Shown here in pieces: positions 26,250 through 56,935 of a stretch of 64,000 nt of DNA; the first letter of the stretch is position 1; each line of letters starts with the position of its first letter. Origin of the DNA: an uncultured Caldilinea sp. (GTDB lineage Bacteria; Chloroflexota; Anaerolineae; Caldilineales; Caldilineaceae); NCBI RefSeq assembly GCF_937128415.1, contig NZ_CAKZMJ010000069.1:33243-97242 (forward strand), in the 5' to 3' direction. The notes under the pieces were generated by a model. It did not search any database, had not been told where the DNA came from, and saw only the letters and a list, made by a program, of their open reading frames with translations. A program made the translations under genes and the position numbers.

Positions 26250-26642
26250 GTGAAGCATTCTCCCATCCCCGAAGAAGATGAGCGCATTGCCCGTCTGATC
26301 GTGGATGCGGCCTATGCGGTGCACAAGAACCTGGGCCCTGGTCTGCTGGAAAATGTGTATGAGGTCTGCTTCTGCCATGAGCTGCGTAAACGAGGATTGT
26401 CCTTTCGTCGCCAGGTGGTTGTGCCCATCGAGTACGACGGCATTCGGTTTGATGAGGGCTTGCGCCTCGATGTGCTGGTGGAGGAGCGGATCATCTGTGA
26501 GCTGAAAGCGGTGGAGGTCATGCATCCCGTCTACACCGCCCAGCTTTTGACCCAGATCAAGCTGACCGGCAAGCGCCTCGGCTTCCTGATCAACTTCAAC
26601 GCGCCGCTGATCAAGGACGGTATCACTCGCATTGCATTATGA
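26250..26642 (+). CDS. GxxExxY protein (PD-(D/E)XK nuclease-like, PDDEXK_3)
   Basis: A 130-residue protein with the family signature G31-L-L-E34-N-V-Y37 and, later, LRLDVLVEERIICELKA. The latter fits the D...ExK core of PD-(D/E)XK nucleases (Asp in RLDVLV, Glu-x-Lys in ELKA). The start is GTG at 26250, with AAGGAGAG about eight bases upstream; the frame is open to 26184, but those residues are encoded by the repeat. CACGAAG hairpins lie on both sides (26141-26242 and 26649-26718), forming a unit of about 580 bases. The family is widespread, often multicopy and of unknown function; mobility or a nuclease role is an inference. It interrupts the tsaE-tsaB order. Confidence 0.85.
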   Translation: MKHSPIPEEDERIARLIVDAAYAVHKNLGPGLLENVYEVCFCHELRKRGLSFRRQVVVPIEYDGIRFDEGLRLDVLVEERIICELKAVEVMHPVYTAQLLTQIKLTGKRLGFLINFNAPLIKDGITRIAL

Positions 26643-26648
26643 TAAATG

Positions 26649-26718
26649 ACCACGAAGACACAAAGACACGAAGGAAATGAAAGATCTTAAAATCTTCGTG
26701 TCTTCGTGCCTTCGTGGT
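26649..26718. repeat. CACGAAG-type inverted-repeat hairpin, downstream copy
   Basis: Arms 26649-26674 and 26694-26718 (CTTCGTGTCTTCGTGCCTTC then GTGGT) are near-complementary around a 19-base AT-rich spacer. It starts six bases after the GxxExxY stop and ends 14 bases before the small ORF at 26733. Confidence 0.75.
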
Positions 26719-26732
26719 AAGAAAAACGCCCT

Positions 26733-26869
26733 ATGCCCAACGCCCAAACCCGTGAGACCCTCGCCGCCGACATCTGGCGGGCGTGCGACATCCTCCGCCA
26801 CCGGAATGACGACCGCAGCAGAAGGAGAAGCACGTTTCGGACCGGGCGTTTCCAGAACAAGGAAAACGT

Positions 26870-26873
<4 letters not shown>
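26733..26873 (+). pseudogene. Short HsdM N-terminus-like fragment ahead of hsdM
   Basis: A 46-codon frame reading MPNAQTRETLAADIWRACDI then LRHRNDD, which resembles the start of another HsdM subfamily (ANLIW..CDILR...). It then degenerates into Arg-rich sequence. The stop overlaps the hsdM start (ATGA at 26870-26873), so if translated it would be coupled to hsdM. The hsdM that follows has its own complete N-terminal domain. This is either a relic of a replaced hsdM or a short leader peptide. Confidence 0.4.
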
Positions 26874-28458
<1,585 letters not shown>

Positions 28459-28462
<4 letters not shown>

Positions 28463-28758
28463 TAACCACCATCGCTATTCCAGAAGCTGAGATCAAGGAG
28501 TTGTGCCGGCGGTATCGGGCACGACGACTATCCTTGTTCGGGTCCGTGTTGCGTGAGGACTTTGGCCCGCAAAGCGATGTGGACGTGCTGGTGGAGTTCG
28601 AGCCGGACACTGCGGTGGGTTTTGTTACCTTGAGCCGCATGGCGCGAGAATTGTCCAGTCTGCTGGGCAGACCGGTGGATTTGGTGCCTCGCAGCGGCCT
28701 GAAACCCGCGATTCGCGAGGCCATTTTGCGCGAGGAGCAGGTGATCTATGCGGCCTGA
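28459..28758 (+). CDS. mntA: MNT-type nucleotidyltransferase antitoxin
   Basis: A 99-residue minimal nucleotidyltransferase. The signature is G28-S29 with SDVDVLVEF supplying the metal-binding pair D40 and D42. In the HEPN-MNT module, MntA-type proteins neutralise the HEPN toxin, in studied cases by adding AMP groups to it. The start overlaps the hsdM stop by four bases, and its end overlaps the HEPN start (28748), so the pair is wired into the restriction operon. A symbol is given by family analogy only. Confidence 0.83.
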
Positions 28759-29095
28759 GCGTTTATACCTGATAGACATCCTCCAGGCCGCAGAGGCCAT
28801 TGAGCGGTTTTTGAAAGGCATCGGTGAGTCCGACTTCATGCAGGATGAACTGCGGCAAAGCGCCGTGCTGCAAAAGCTCATCGTCGTTGGCGAAGCGGCG
28901 GCACGCCTGCCCAAAGGCTTCACCGAGCGACACCCGGAGATTCCGTGGCCGGATATTGTCGCCTTTCGCAACATCGCCGTACACGAATATTTTGCGGTGG
29001 ACTGGCGCATCGTTTGGGTGACGGCTACCCAAGACGTGCCGCTGTTACGAGAACAGATGACCCGTCTGCTGGATGAGGTAGACGATGGCGAATGA
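28748..29095 (+). CDS. hepT: HEPN-domain RNase toxin (DUF86/HepT-like)
   Basis: A 115-residue helical protein of the DUF86 family. The Rx4H RNase motif and neighbouring Tyr are R74-N-I-A-V-H79-E-Y81. Family members cut RNA, tRNA in some studied cases, and are held in check by the adjacent nucleotidyltransferase, which in HepT-MntA modifies the Tyr. It overlaps mntA by 11 bases upstream and hsdS by 11 bases downstream. A toxin-antitoxin inside the hsd operon would make loss of the operon costly and couple toxin control to R-M expression; that role is inferred. Confidence 0.83.
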   Translation: MRPERLYLIDILQAAEAIERFLKGIGESDFMQDELRQSAVLQKLIVVGEAAARLPKGFTERHPEIPWPDIVAFRNIAVHEYFAVDWRIVWVTATQDVPLLREQMTRLLDEVDDGE

Positions 29096-29639
29096 AATCC
29101 AGAACATTCCCGAGGGCTTCAAGATAACCGAACTCGGCCCCCTGCCCGAAGATTGGCAGGTGGTGAGGTTGGGGGAGGTGGTGGAAACCAAGAGTGGCGG
29201 GACACCCGATAGAGGTAAGCCGGAGTATTTCGGCGGTCCGATCGCGTGGGTCAAATCGGGAGAGTTGAATGACACTGAGGTTAAGTTCGCAAGCGAAAGC
29301 CTGACTGAGAGCGGATTGAAGAATTCAAATGCCAAAATATTTCCAAAAGGCACGTTATTACTTGCAATGTATGGCGCTACTGCTGGAAAAGTAGGGTTGT
29401 TGGGACTGGACGCTGCCACTAATCAAGCAATTTGTGCAATTTTCCCATATCCGCATCTTCTCTCAGATTACTTATTCTATACCCTGATTCACTTAAGAGA
29501 AGATTTGTTGAATCAACGATATGGCGGTGCGCAGCCAAACATTAGCCAGACCATAATCAAAAATCTTCCCATCCCCCTCCCCCCGCTCCCCGAGCAGCGA
29601 GCGATCGCGCACGTGTTGCGGACGGTGCAGCCCATGTAG
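29085..29639 (+). CDS. hsdS: Type I restriction specificity subunit, N-terminal half (split hsdS)
   Basis: A 184-residue product holding one target recognition domain and part of a conserved helix. It starts TELGPLPEDWQVVRLGEVVE, the usual HsdS entry, and contains AWVKSGEL, LLLAMYGATAGKVG, YGGAQPNISQ and PLPPLPEQRAIAHVLRTVQ. The reading ends at TAG, which is part of the palindrome at 29636-29663. A complete HsdS (about 400 residues) would continue through the central helix into a second domain. That domain follows at 29666 in another frame. The recognition region is visibly AT-richer than its neighbours, as is common for specificity domains that recombine. Half-HsdS proteins can act as dimers, so function is possible. 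Confidence 0.8.
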   Translation: MANEIQNIPEGFKITELGPLPEDWQVVRLGEVVETKSGGTPDRGKPEYFGGPIAWVKSGELNDTEVKFASESLTESGLKNSNAKIFPKGTLLLAMYGATAGKVGLLGLDAATNQAICAIFPYPHLLSDYLFYTLIHLREDLLNQRYGGAQPNISQTIIKNLPIPLPPLPEQRAIAHVLRTVQPM

Positions 29640-29663
29640 GGGCGAAACATGTTTCGCCCCTAC
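29636..29663. repeat. REP-like 28-bp palindrome no. 3 (splits hsdS)
   Basis: A perfect palindrome, GTAGGGGCGAAACA plus its exact reverse complement. Its TAG is the stop of the first hsdS half. In the frame of the second half it reads V-G-A-K-H-V-S-P-L and runs straight into RETEIGPLPEHW. Confidence 0.92.
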
Positions 29664-29701
29664 GGGAGACCGAAATCGGCCCCCTGCCCGAACATTGGCA
29701 G

Positions 29702-30356
29702 GTGGTCAGGTTGGGGGAGGTGGTCTCCGTTGGACCATCTCGTACGATGCGAGAAGAACGACTCTTTGTACCGTTCATCCCGATGTCAATAATCCCAGAA
29801 AATGGAATCTTTATTTCTCGGTGGGAATTGAGAGCGCCGGAAGAAGTGCGTAGTGGCGTGACTGTTTCAGAAGGTGACTTTCTATTAGCCAAAATAACCC
29901 CTTGTCTTGAGAATGGGAAACAAGGCATTGTTAGGGGCATACCCGGAGGATGGGGATATGCAACTACAGAAGTTTTTCCCATTCGCCCAAAAGACGAACT
30001 GAACACAGAATTCCTGGCTTTGTATCTTTTGCAACCAGAAGTGAGACAAGACCTTGCTGCAAAGATGGAAGGTACAACTGGCAGACAGCGTCTTCCAAAA
30101 TCGGTTGTGTTATCTCTTCTCATTCCCCTCCCCCCTCTCTCCGAGCAACGCGAGATTGCGCGCATCCTGCAGGCGGTAGATCGGCGCATCGCGGCGGAGG
30201 AGGCGTATGCCCGCGCGCTGGGGGACCTCTTCAAGACCCTGTTGCACGATCTGATGACCGCACGACGGCGGGTGCCGGTGGCTGCCATTGAAATCTTAGG
30301 GGCAAGGCAGTGCCTTGCCCCTACAGCGATCAAAACAATTCAATCAAGGACGGGGC

Positions 30357-30370
<14 letters not shown>
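29702..30370 (+). CDS. hsdS: Type I restriction specificity subunit, C-terminal half (split hsdS)
   Basis: A 222-residue frame starting with GTG at 29702; homologous coding (ETEIGPLPEHWQVV) begins at about 29666. It carries the second recognition domain (GDFLLAKITPCLENGKQG, MEGTTGRQRLPKSVV) and the distal conserved helix (IPLPPLSEQREIARILQAVD). Compared with intact HsdS, about 35-40 residues of the central spacer are gone, replaced by the palindrome, and the frame differs from the first half. The 3' end runs through another palindrome copy (30296-30324), giving an aberrant tail (LGARQCLAPT). It overlaps the RAYT gene start by 14 bases. Initiation is uncertain, with no clear ribosome-binding site. 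Confidence 0.72.
30296..30324. repeat. REP-like palindrome no. 4 (3' end of hsdS)
   Basis: TTAGGGGCAAGGCA, one central G, then TGCCTTGCCCCTAC. Thirteen-base arms are exact complements. The first base is T instead of G and there is one extra central base, but the codon register (TTA GGG GCA) is the same as in the other copies. Confidence 0.8.
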
Positions 30371-33900
<3,530 letters not shown>

Positions 33901-33904
<4 letters not shown>

Positions 33905-34218
33905 GGAAAGCCGGCGCTCCGGAGTGGCAGCCGCTGGAGCAGGCCGTGCCGCTGGACCTGTTCCGCGCCGAGGTCGAGGCCTGGGCACAGCGCATCGGGG
34001 TCACCCCCCGCGAGATCCGCATCCGCCCGATGAAGCGCAAGTGGGGCAGCTGCTCCTCGCAGGGCCGGCTCACCTTCGACGCCGACCTGCTGCGTCAACC
34101 TGCTGATTTTCGTCGCGAAGTCATCGTGCATGAGCTGCTGCATCTCAAGGTGCCCAATCATGGTCGGTTGTTCAAGGCGCTGATGGCCGCCTACCTTGCC
34201 CTGGAAACATTTCCCTGA
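33901..34218 (+). CDS. YgjP/SprT-like metal-dependent hydrolase (DUF45), R-M associated
   Basis: A 105-residue protein with the DUF45 signature: RKWGSCSSQGRLTFD followed by VIVHELLHLKVPNHG, which gives HExxH and a further His as zinc ligands. This family often ends type I R-M operons, but its role there is not established. The ATG at 33901 overlaps the hsdR stop (ATGA). It is shorter than stand-alone YgjP proteins (about 230), lacking their N-terminal part, as is usual for R-M linked forms. It is the last coupled gene of the island. Confidence 0.8.
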
Positions 34219-35388
<1,170 letters not shown>

Positions 35389-35431
35389 ATTCGAACCGAT
35401 CCTTTCAAATTTTCTGGTTGATCAAGCAAAC

Positions 35432-36864
<1,433 letters not shown>

Positions 36865-36908
36865 AAAAACCACCCGCCCTGGATGCTTCTACTTCCGACC
36901 TTCGCCGT

Positions 36909-40265
<3,357 letters not shown>

Positions 40266-40271
40266 CTGCGA

Positions 40272-41861
<1,590 letters not shown>

Positions 41862-41884
41862 AGTTTGTGCTTTAGAGGGATGCG

Positions 41885-42940
<1,056 letters not shown>

Positions 42941-43064
42941 TGTGCATCCTCCTCAGCAAACAATAACTTGTTGATGATCTCCGGCGCAACGGAATCGCCG
43001 TTGATTCGATTGTCTCTCGCAAAATCACTCTGCGATGCTCGCAGCCACAGGTCCTCACCCCCTG

Positions 43065-43092
43065 CCCCCTCTCCCAGCATTGGGAGAGGGGG
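43065..43092. repeat. Perfect 12-bp hairpin CCCCCTCTCCCA / TGGGAGAGGGGG
   Basis: Arms 43065-43076 and 43081-43092 are exact complements around the loop GCAT. The pattern is a common dispersed palindrome in several phyla. It could act as a transcription barrier, but there is no T tract. Confidence 0.75.
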
Positions 43093-43154
43093 AGGAAGGC
43101 GCGCCGGGGATTTGGTTCGCCGAGGCAACGCCTACGGAGTGATGATGGTTTTTC

Positions 43155-43239
43155 GTAGGTGCGGCTCGCAGCCGCACGTCCTCGACAATCCCCGAGCATT
43201 TGGGCGAACCCGGCCAGCGCCGCTACGAGCGGCGCCTAC
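43155..43239. repeat. Inverted pair of GTAG-type REP hairpins (BIME-like)
   Basis: Unit A (43155-43177, plus) is GTAG-G then stem TGCGGCT-like, loop CGC, return strand. Unit B (43217-43239) is the same design on the minus strand, ending CTAC. Arms: GTGCGGCT / AGCCGCAC in A; GCGCCGCT / AGCGGCGC in B. Aligned from GTAG, the units differ at five positions; four form two compensated base pairs and the fifth is in the loop. Spacing is 39 bases. Confidence 0.8.
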
Positions 43240-43343
43240 GGATTCCCCCGCAATCGGTGAAAGCCCATCCCATTGGGAATCGGCGACTACAATCAACTTC
43301 CGACTTTTTTGTCCACGAGAGCGGTTTCAATTTCTTACAGATT

Positions 43344-43721
43344 CTACGGCTCTGTGATTTCCAACACCACATGGTTGGCCCGATTGCGCGAAAAGCGCCC
43401 CATCAGGTTGAAGAGCTGGAATTGCCAGCCGTATTTCTTCGCCAGCCGCTCCCGTTGCTTTCGATCTTCCGCCGGGTCGTCGAGCACGCGAGCGCGGGCT
43501 TCCACCCATGCGCTCTTGGGATTGCCGCGCGCATCGCTGACGGCAATGCGCACCCGTCCGTTGTTGCGGATGCGCTTGACTTTGCCGCTGTCCGCCAGCG
43601 TCCAGACATAGAGTTTACCGTTCTCCGCAGCGACCCAGACGGGCGTCACTACTCCCTCTCCGCTTTTCCGAAAAGTCTCCAACGCAATATAGGTCGGATT
43701 GCCGATCTCTCGAAAGGTCAT
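43344..43721 (-). CDS. PPOX-class (F420-dependent type) oxidoreductase, Rv2061-like
   Basis: A 125-residue split-barrel flavin/F420-binding protein. ALETFRKSGEGVVTPVWVAA, GKLYVWTLADSGKVKRIRNN and RVRIAVSDARGNPKS match the F420-dependent PPOX group better than true pyridoxamine oxidase. ATG at 43721 has AGGAGG upstream; the earlier frame is a shadow. The protein lies 98 bases after era on the same strand and may be transcribed with it. Cofactor assignment rests on family resemblance. If F420 is used, its biosynthesis genes are outside the window. Confidence 0.8.
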   Translation of the reverse strand: MTFREIGNPTYIALETFRKSGEGVVTPVWVAAENGKLYVWTLADSGKVKRIRNNGRVRIAVSDARGNPKSAWVEARARVLDDPAEDRKQRERLAKKYGWQFQLFNLMGRFSRNRANHVVLEITEP

Positions 43722-43819
43722 GCAGCGAGTCCTCCTTGCGTTTGATGACTTTCTGAAAATTGAGTCTACTCGCTGCACTCAAAATAGACGGTGACCGGCC
43801 ATGCAAAAGTCCGGTGCGG

Positions 43820-44842
<1,023 letters not shown>

Positions 44843-44860
44843 GAACCCCTCGGCCTCGTC

Positions 44861-45529
<669 letters not shown>

Positions 45530-45584
45530 GTTTCCCCCTCCTGTGCTGAAAGTCGGTTCAACGCAAAGGCGCAAACTGACAAAT

Positions 45585-46958
<1,374 letters not shown>

Positions 46959-46978
46959 AGACGCTTTCCTGGGCGTGT

Positions 46979-48760
<1,782 letters not shown>

Positions 48761-48795
48761 AAGACACTCCAAAGATAGTGAAGAGCGGAGGATGT

Positions 48796-50061
48796 TTACG
48801 CGCGTCCGAGCAGCGCCTCGACGCGCGCTTTGATTTCTTCATAGCTCGCCACGCCTACGATGCGATCCACTTCTTCGCCGTTGCGCACCAGCAGCAGCGT
48901 CGGCAGCCCCATCACGTTGTAGCGCGCCGGCGTCTGCGGGTTTTCATCCGTGTCCAGCGCCGCCACCAGCAGGCGTCCTGCGTAGTCTCTTGCCAGAAAT
49001 TCCACATAGGCCGACATCACCTGACAAGGCTGGCACCATTCCGCCCAGAAATCGACCACCGCCGGCAGGGAGGACTGCGCCACCACCGAATCGAAGTCGG
49101 CGTCGGTCACGTCCACGATCGATGGAGGCTGCGGCTCCATCGCCGCCGGCTCTTGAGGCGCTTCCTGCGTCGGACGCCCAATTCCCAGGCGCCGTTTTAA
49201 TTGATCGAGCATGGACTGTTTTTCTCCTTTTCCCTGCTTTTCAAGATCTCCATGATGGATGCTTGCTTTGGGAAGACGCAGGCGCTGTTCGATGGGCCTT
49301 GCGGCGGATTCCCGCAGGCGAAGCCATCCCTCCCCTGTCCTGGCGCCGAGCTGTTGCATGCGGCTGCGCATCGATGGGCCGATTTCAGAGAGAATGGCGC
49401 CCAGCTCCGCCGACAGTCGACGTTCATCGAGGCCGGTCAAAGCGCGCAGGCTTTCGCTCCAGTCGCCGACGTGCGCCTCGCCGAGGCGAAAATAAGCGTC
49501 GGCGCGCTTGCCGATGAGATAGGTCATCAACAGATTGGCGGCGGCGGAGAGGGCGACGCCGACGAACGGAATGACCTTGACCAGCGCCCGGCCGGCGAAA
49601 CGTTCGCCGAGGCGCGTGGCAAGCCTGCGGCTCGCCTGGTTGACCAGCCGCTCGGCGCCCACGTTGAGACCCGCCACCACGAGCAGCGCGTTGCGCGCTT
49701 CGTCGGGCTGCAGCCGCTTGCCCCGCGCGGCGGCGATCTCCATCACCAGCTCGGACTGCAGGCGCAGCGTTGCGCCCACATCGGCGGCGGCCCCGACCGT
49801 AAACGCCGCGACGCCACCCAGCCCCGGAATCAACGCCACCGCCGAAGTGGCGGCTCCGACCATGCCGGCCTGACGCGCCTTGCGCCAGATCAGATGCTCC
49901 ACCAGCGCATCGTCCTGAAGGGAATGTTTGGCGCGAAGATCGGCCACGCGCTGCGCCGCCAGCTCGATGTCGACGTCCTTGAGGGTGCGCAGGGTGCGTT
50001 CGAGCAACGCGTTCAACACACCGCCGTGAAACAGGCCTTCGTCTGAAGCTTTGGCAGCCAC
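48796..50061 (-). CDS. EcsC-like protein fused to C-terminal thioredoxin domain
   Basis: A 421-residue fusion. Residues about 1-270 are an EcsC-type helical domain (ATSAVALIPGLGGVAAFTV, VKVIPFVGVALSAAAN) with hydrophobic, possibly membrane-associated helices. A linker leads to a thioredoxin (about 315-420) with active site WAEWCQPCQVM, CxxC being CQPC not CGPC, and the cis-Pro loop GLPTLLL. An internal ATG near 49213, preceded by AAAGGAGA about ten bases upstream, could also start a separate thioredoxin. The outer start chosen is GTG at 50061, seven bases past the OsmC stop and with GAGG upstream. OsmC upstream and the thioredoxin part suggest a thiol/peroxide stress link. Confidence 0.75.
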   Translation of the reverse strand: MAAKASDEGLFHGGVLNALLERTLRTLKDVDIELAAQRVADLRAKHSLQDDALVEHLIWRKARQAGMVGAATSAVALIPGLGGVAAFTVGAAADVGATLRLQSELVMEIAAARGKRLQPDEARNALLVVAGLNVGAERLVNQASRRLATRLGERFAGRALVKVIPFVGVALSAAANLLMTYLIGKRADAYFRLGEAHVGDWSESLRALTGLDERRLSAELGAILSEIGPSMRSRMQQLGARTGEGWLRLRESAARPIEQRLRLPKASIHHGDLEKQGKGEKQSMLDQLKRRLGIGRPTQEAPQEPAAMEPQPPSIVDVTDADFDSVVAQSSLPAVVDFWAEWCQPCQVMSAYVEFLARDYAGRLLVAALDTDENPQTPARYNVMGLPTLLLVRNGEEVDRIVGVASYEEIKARVEALLGRA

Positions 50062-50068
50062 ATGCACC

Positions 50069-50491
50069 TCATTCCTGGTCGCCGCGACCGTTGGGCCGAA
50101 GCTCGTAATCGTGGGTGATGTGCGCCACGCCCGCCAGCGTGGCATGGGCGCCGCAGTACTTGTGCACGCTCAGCTCGATGGCGCGCTCGACTTTATGCGG
50201 GTCCAGCCCTGCGCCGACGACGATGTAATGCAGATGGATACGCGTCCAGGGCTTGGGCCACTCCTCCCCGCGTTCTCCGCTGATCTCGATCTGTAGATCT
50301 TCCAGCGGTTGACGCTGCTTGTGCAGAATGTCCACGACGTCGATGGCCGTACATCCACCCAATCCCAGCAACAACATCTGCATGGGGCTGACGCCTGGGC
50401 CATCGGCCGGGCTCATCACGACGCTGCGGCCGTTGTCGCCGACGCCCAGGAAGCTCTTCCCTTCGATCCATTTTACACGCGTTGTCGTCAT
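50069..50491 (-). CDS. OsmC/Ohr-family peroxiredoxin-like protein
   Basis: A 140-residue OsmC fold protein. SPMQMLLLGLGGCTAIDVVDIL holds the first active Cys (GGCTAID), and the second Cys is in VHKYCGAHATL. Together they form the thiol peroxidase pair of the family, which detoxifies organic hydroperoxides. The protein resembles the YhfA-like branch more than Ohr. It is the first gene of the run toward the EcsC-thioredoxin fusion and is divergent from the acyl-CoA ligase gene. Confidence 0.85.
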   Translation of the reverse strand: MTTTRVKWIEGKSFLGVGDNGRSVVMSPADGPGVSPMQMLLLGLGGCTAIDVVDILHKQRQPLEDLQIEISGERGEEWPKPWTRIHLHYIVVGAGLDPHKVERAIELSVHKYCGAHATLAGVAHITHDYELRPNGRGDQE

Positions 50492-50579
50492 GAAAATTCT
50501 TCCCCATCACGCTGGATCGGCTTCGTTTCACAATTCTCTGAACTCAGCCAAAATTTCGCCAGAATCCACAACTGATTAC

Positions 50580-50610
<31 letters not shown>

Positions 50611-50640
50611 GCCCGCATTGTGCGGATGTCAAAGCAGGTG

Positions 50641-50649
50641 TGGTACAAT
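50641..50649 (+). promoter_or_regulatory. Possible extended -10 promoter for the acyl-CoA ligase gene
   Basis: TGGTACAAT, an extended -10 (TGN then TACAAT), lies 67 bases before the ATG at 50716. No good -35 lies at 17 bases. It is the best candidate in the 224-base divergent gap. Confidence 0.4.
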
Positions 50650-50715
50650 AGTGCCCGCCGCTAGCGAAGTTGTTCAGCCCGTTTCCAACGAACTTTTTCC
50701 CAAAAAGGAGCGACC

Positions 50716-52467
<1,752 letters not shown>

Positions 52468-52502
52468 GTTAGCAGTCGCCCATCGAACCATCCGGTCCAT
52501 CC

Positions 52503-52541
52503 ACCTTCCAGGAGGCCTGGAGCTTCCTGGAAGGTTTATTT
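52503..52541 (+). terminator. Rho-independent terminator of the acyl-CoA ligase gene
   Basis: ACCTTCCAGGA (52503-52513) pairs exactly with 52525-52535, followed by TTATTTT. It also touches the 3' end of the convergent small gene at 52536. Confidence 0.78.
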
Positions 52542-52745
52542 TCCAGACGCCCGGTCGATCGCCAGCCGCAGCGCGTATTCCTCCGCCATCAATCGCTCGA
52601 TTTTGTTCTCCAGCTTGCCTCTCGCGCGGCGCGTACGCCAGGTGACGGGCTGCGCCTCCAACCTCGCCAGCTCGCGCTGCGCCTGTTCCAACAAGCGTCG
52701 CACCTCTTGTTTGCGGGCGATCAAAGCCTCGCGCTCCATATGCAT
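52536..52745 (-). CDS. Small coiled-coil hypothetical protein
   Basis: A 69-residue, highly charged, helical protein (ALIARKQEVRRLLEQAQREL, then LENKIERLMAEEYALRLAID). Heptad-like Leu spacing suggests a coiled coil. I do not recognise a family. It lies 46 bases downstream of tatC on the same strand, and the stop abuts the fadD terminator. No ribosome-binding site is obvious, so it may be a chance frame; base composition and helix pattern favour a real gene. Confidence 0.5.
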   Translation of the reverse strand: MHMEREALIARKQEVRRLLEQAQRELARLEAQPVTWRTRRARGKLENKIERLMAEEYALRLAIDRASGK

Positions 52746-52791
52746 TTTATTACAGGATCCTGCGTCGCGCCGGGCGAGAATGAAGTTGCAC

Positions 52792-53585
52792 CTATTCTCG
52801 ATATTCGGGGGGAATGAAATCTTCCTTGGAAAAGTCGCGCGGAGCGCGCGGACGATAGACTAGATAGGCGATGCCGACGCTGCCGAAGTAGAGCGCAATC
52901 AACGGCGCCATCACCAACGTCATGTTGACCGGATCGACGGTGGGCGTGATGGCGGCGGCGATGATGGCGATCACGACGATCGAATGGCGCCAGTAGCGCA
53001 TCAACTGCGGGCCGCTGACGATGCCTGCGCGCGCCAGAAACGCAATCACCAACGGCATCTCGAAGGCGACGCCGATCCAGAAGACGATGCGCGTCACAAA
53101 GCCGATGTAGCGGTCGATCGTCCATTCCTGGGCGATGATGTCGCCAAGAAAACCTTGCAAAAACCCAACCGCAGCCGGCAGCAAGATGAAGTAGGCGAAT
53201 AGCGCGCCGATTACAAAGAGCACCATGATGCCCGGCAGGATCAGCAGCAAATTGCGCTTTTCGTGCGGATAGAGGCCTGGCGAAACGAAGGCGATGACAT
53301 GATAGACGATCACCGGCATCGCCAGCACGGCGCCGGCTGCAAAACTGACGCGGAAAAAGACGCCGATCGTGTCGGTCGGGCCGATCGCCATCGGCTGCGC
53401 GCCCGCCTCGGTGAGCGGACGCAGGATAAACTGCAAGAGCGGACTGACGAAGAGCATTGAAATCAACGTGCCCACCACCAACGCGCTGACCACCCAAATC
53501 AGTCGCATGCGCAGCTCGCGCAGGTGGTCTATCAAAGTCATGCGACTTTCTTCGATCGGCTCGTATGTGGAGGGACGGCTCTGGC

Positions 53586-53589
<4 letters not shown>
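52792..53589 (-). CDS. tatC: Sec-independent protein translocase TatC
   Basis: A 265-residue, six-helix protein that forms the signal-recognition core of the Tat export system for folded proteins. It has the N-terminal LIDHLRELRMRLIW with the TatC Glu and Arg residues, FRVSFAAGAVLAMPVIVYHV, FVSPGLYPHEKR, FAYFILLPAAVGFLQGF and VTRIVFWIGVAFEMPLV. Length is typical. Its ATG overlaps the stop of the TatA/B-like gene by four bases (53586-53589). Tat substrates in this window are not obvious. Confidence 0.95.
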
Positions 53590-54661
<1,072 letters not shown>

Positions 54662-54669
54662 GGGACTCC

Positions 54670-55431
<762 letters not shown>

Positions 55432-55440
55432 GTGCAATTC

Positions 55441-56452
<1,012 letters not shown>

Positions 56453-56542
56453 GGCAACTCCTCACAGCTTCTCAATCGATCGATTGTTCGGTTGAAAGCG
56501 AGCAAAAGACGATCGGGATCATCGACCCCGCTGCAAAACAAA

Positions 56543-56572
56543 AGGGGATTTGGTCGCCCGGCCAAATCCCCT
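56543..56572 (-). terminator. Rho-independent terminator after rpmF
   Basis: AGGGGATTTGG (56543-56553) pairs exactly with 56562-56572. Read on the minus strand the stem is followed by TTTGTTTT. It ends the DUF177-rpmF transcript. Confidence 0.82.
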
Positions 56573-56662
56573 CTGTGCTTGTCATTCCTGTTTCGCCAGT
56601 CATGCTGCGGATGCAGGCGTCGCCGACTTCAGGCTGTCAGCGCCCCTGTGGACGATGCAGAA

Positions 56663-56860
56663 TCACTTCTTGGTGGATTCCACTTTGATTTCGAGCACCT
56701 GGCGCCCTTTGTAAAATCCACAGTGCGGGCAAACTCGATGCGGCAGAATCCGTTGGTGACAATTGCTGCATTCCACCAACGCCGGCGCGCCGATGGCGTC
56801 GTGGGCGCGTCGGCGATTTCGGCGACCTTTGCTCAATTTTCGTTTTGGCAGCGGGACCAT
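56663..56860 (-). CDS. rpmF: 50S ribosomal protein L32
   Basis: A 65-residue ribosomal protein. The start VPLPKRKLSKGRRNRRRAHD is the standard L32 opening. A zinc ribbon follows with CSNCH and CPHCGFYKGR (four Cys), so this is the zinc-binding C+ form. AAGGAG lies eight bases upstream. It follows the DUF177 gene, the usual order in bacteria. Confidence 0.97.
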   Translation of the reverse strand: MVPLPKRKLSKGRRNRRRAHDAIGAPALVECSNCHQRILPHRVCPHCGFYKGRQVLEIKVESTKK

Positions 56861-56935
56861 CTTTTGAACTCCTTATCTGGACAACCCTATCTGGACACGT
56901 TATCTTTCCACTTACATGTGTCGTACAATTTTATT

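Larger units (their letters stand above)
42941..43343. other. Gene-free stretch rich in hairpin repeats
   Basis: About 400 bases between the BMP operon (leftward start) and the end of the PPOX gene. It contains the 12-bp hairpin at 43065-43092, a GTAG-type REP pair at 43155-43239, and partial copies of GGCGAACC-type sequence around 43113 and 43203. No coding frame is convincing. The left 100 bases should hold the BMP promoter. Confidence 0.6.

Noticed and set aside
29230..30110. AT-richer stretch as evidence that only hsdS was acquired from outside
   Set aside because: Recognition domains of HsdS commonly have deviating composition; it does not by itself show separate transfer.
43155..43239. 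Part of an rRNA or tRNA gene because of strong hairpins
   Set aside because: No cloverleaf or conserved RNA sequence; the two units are independent hairpins.
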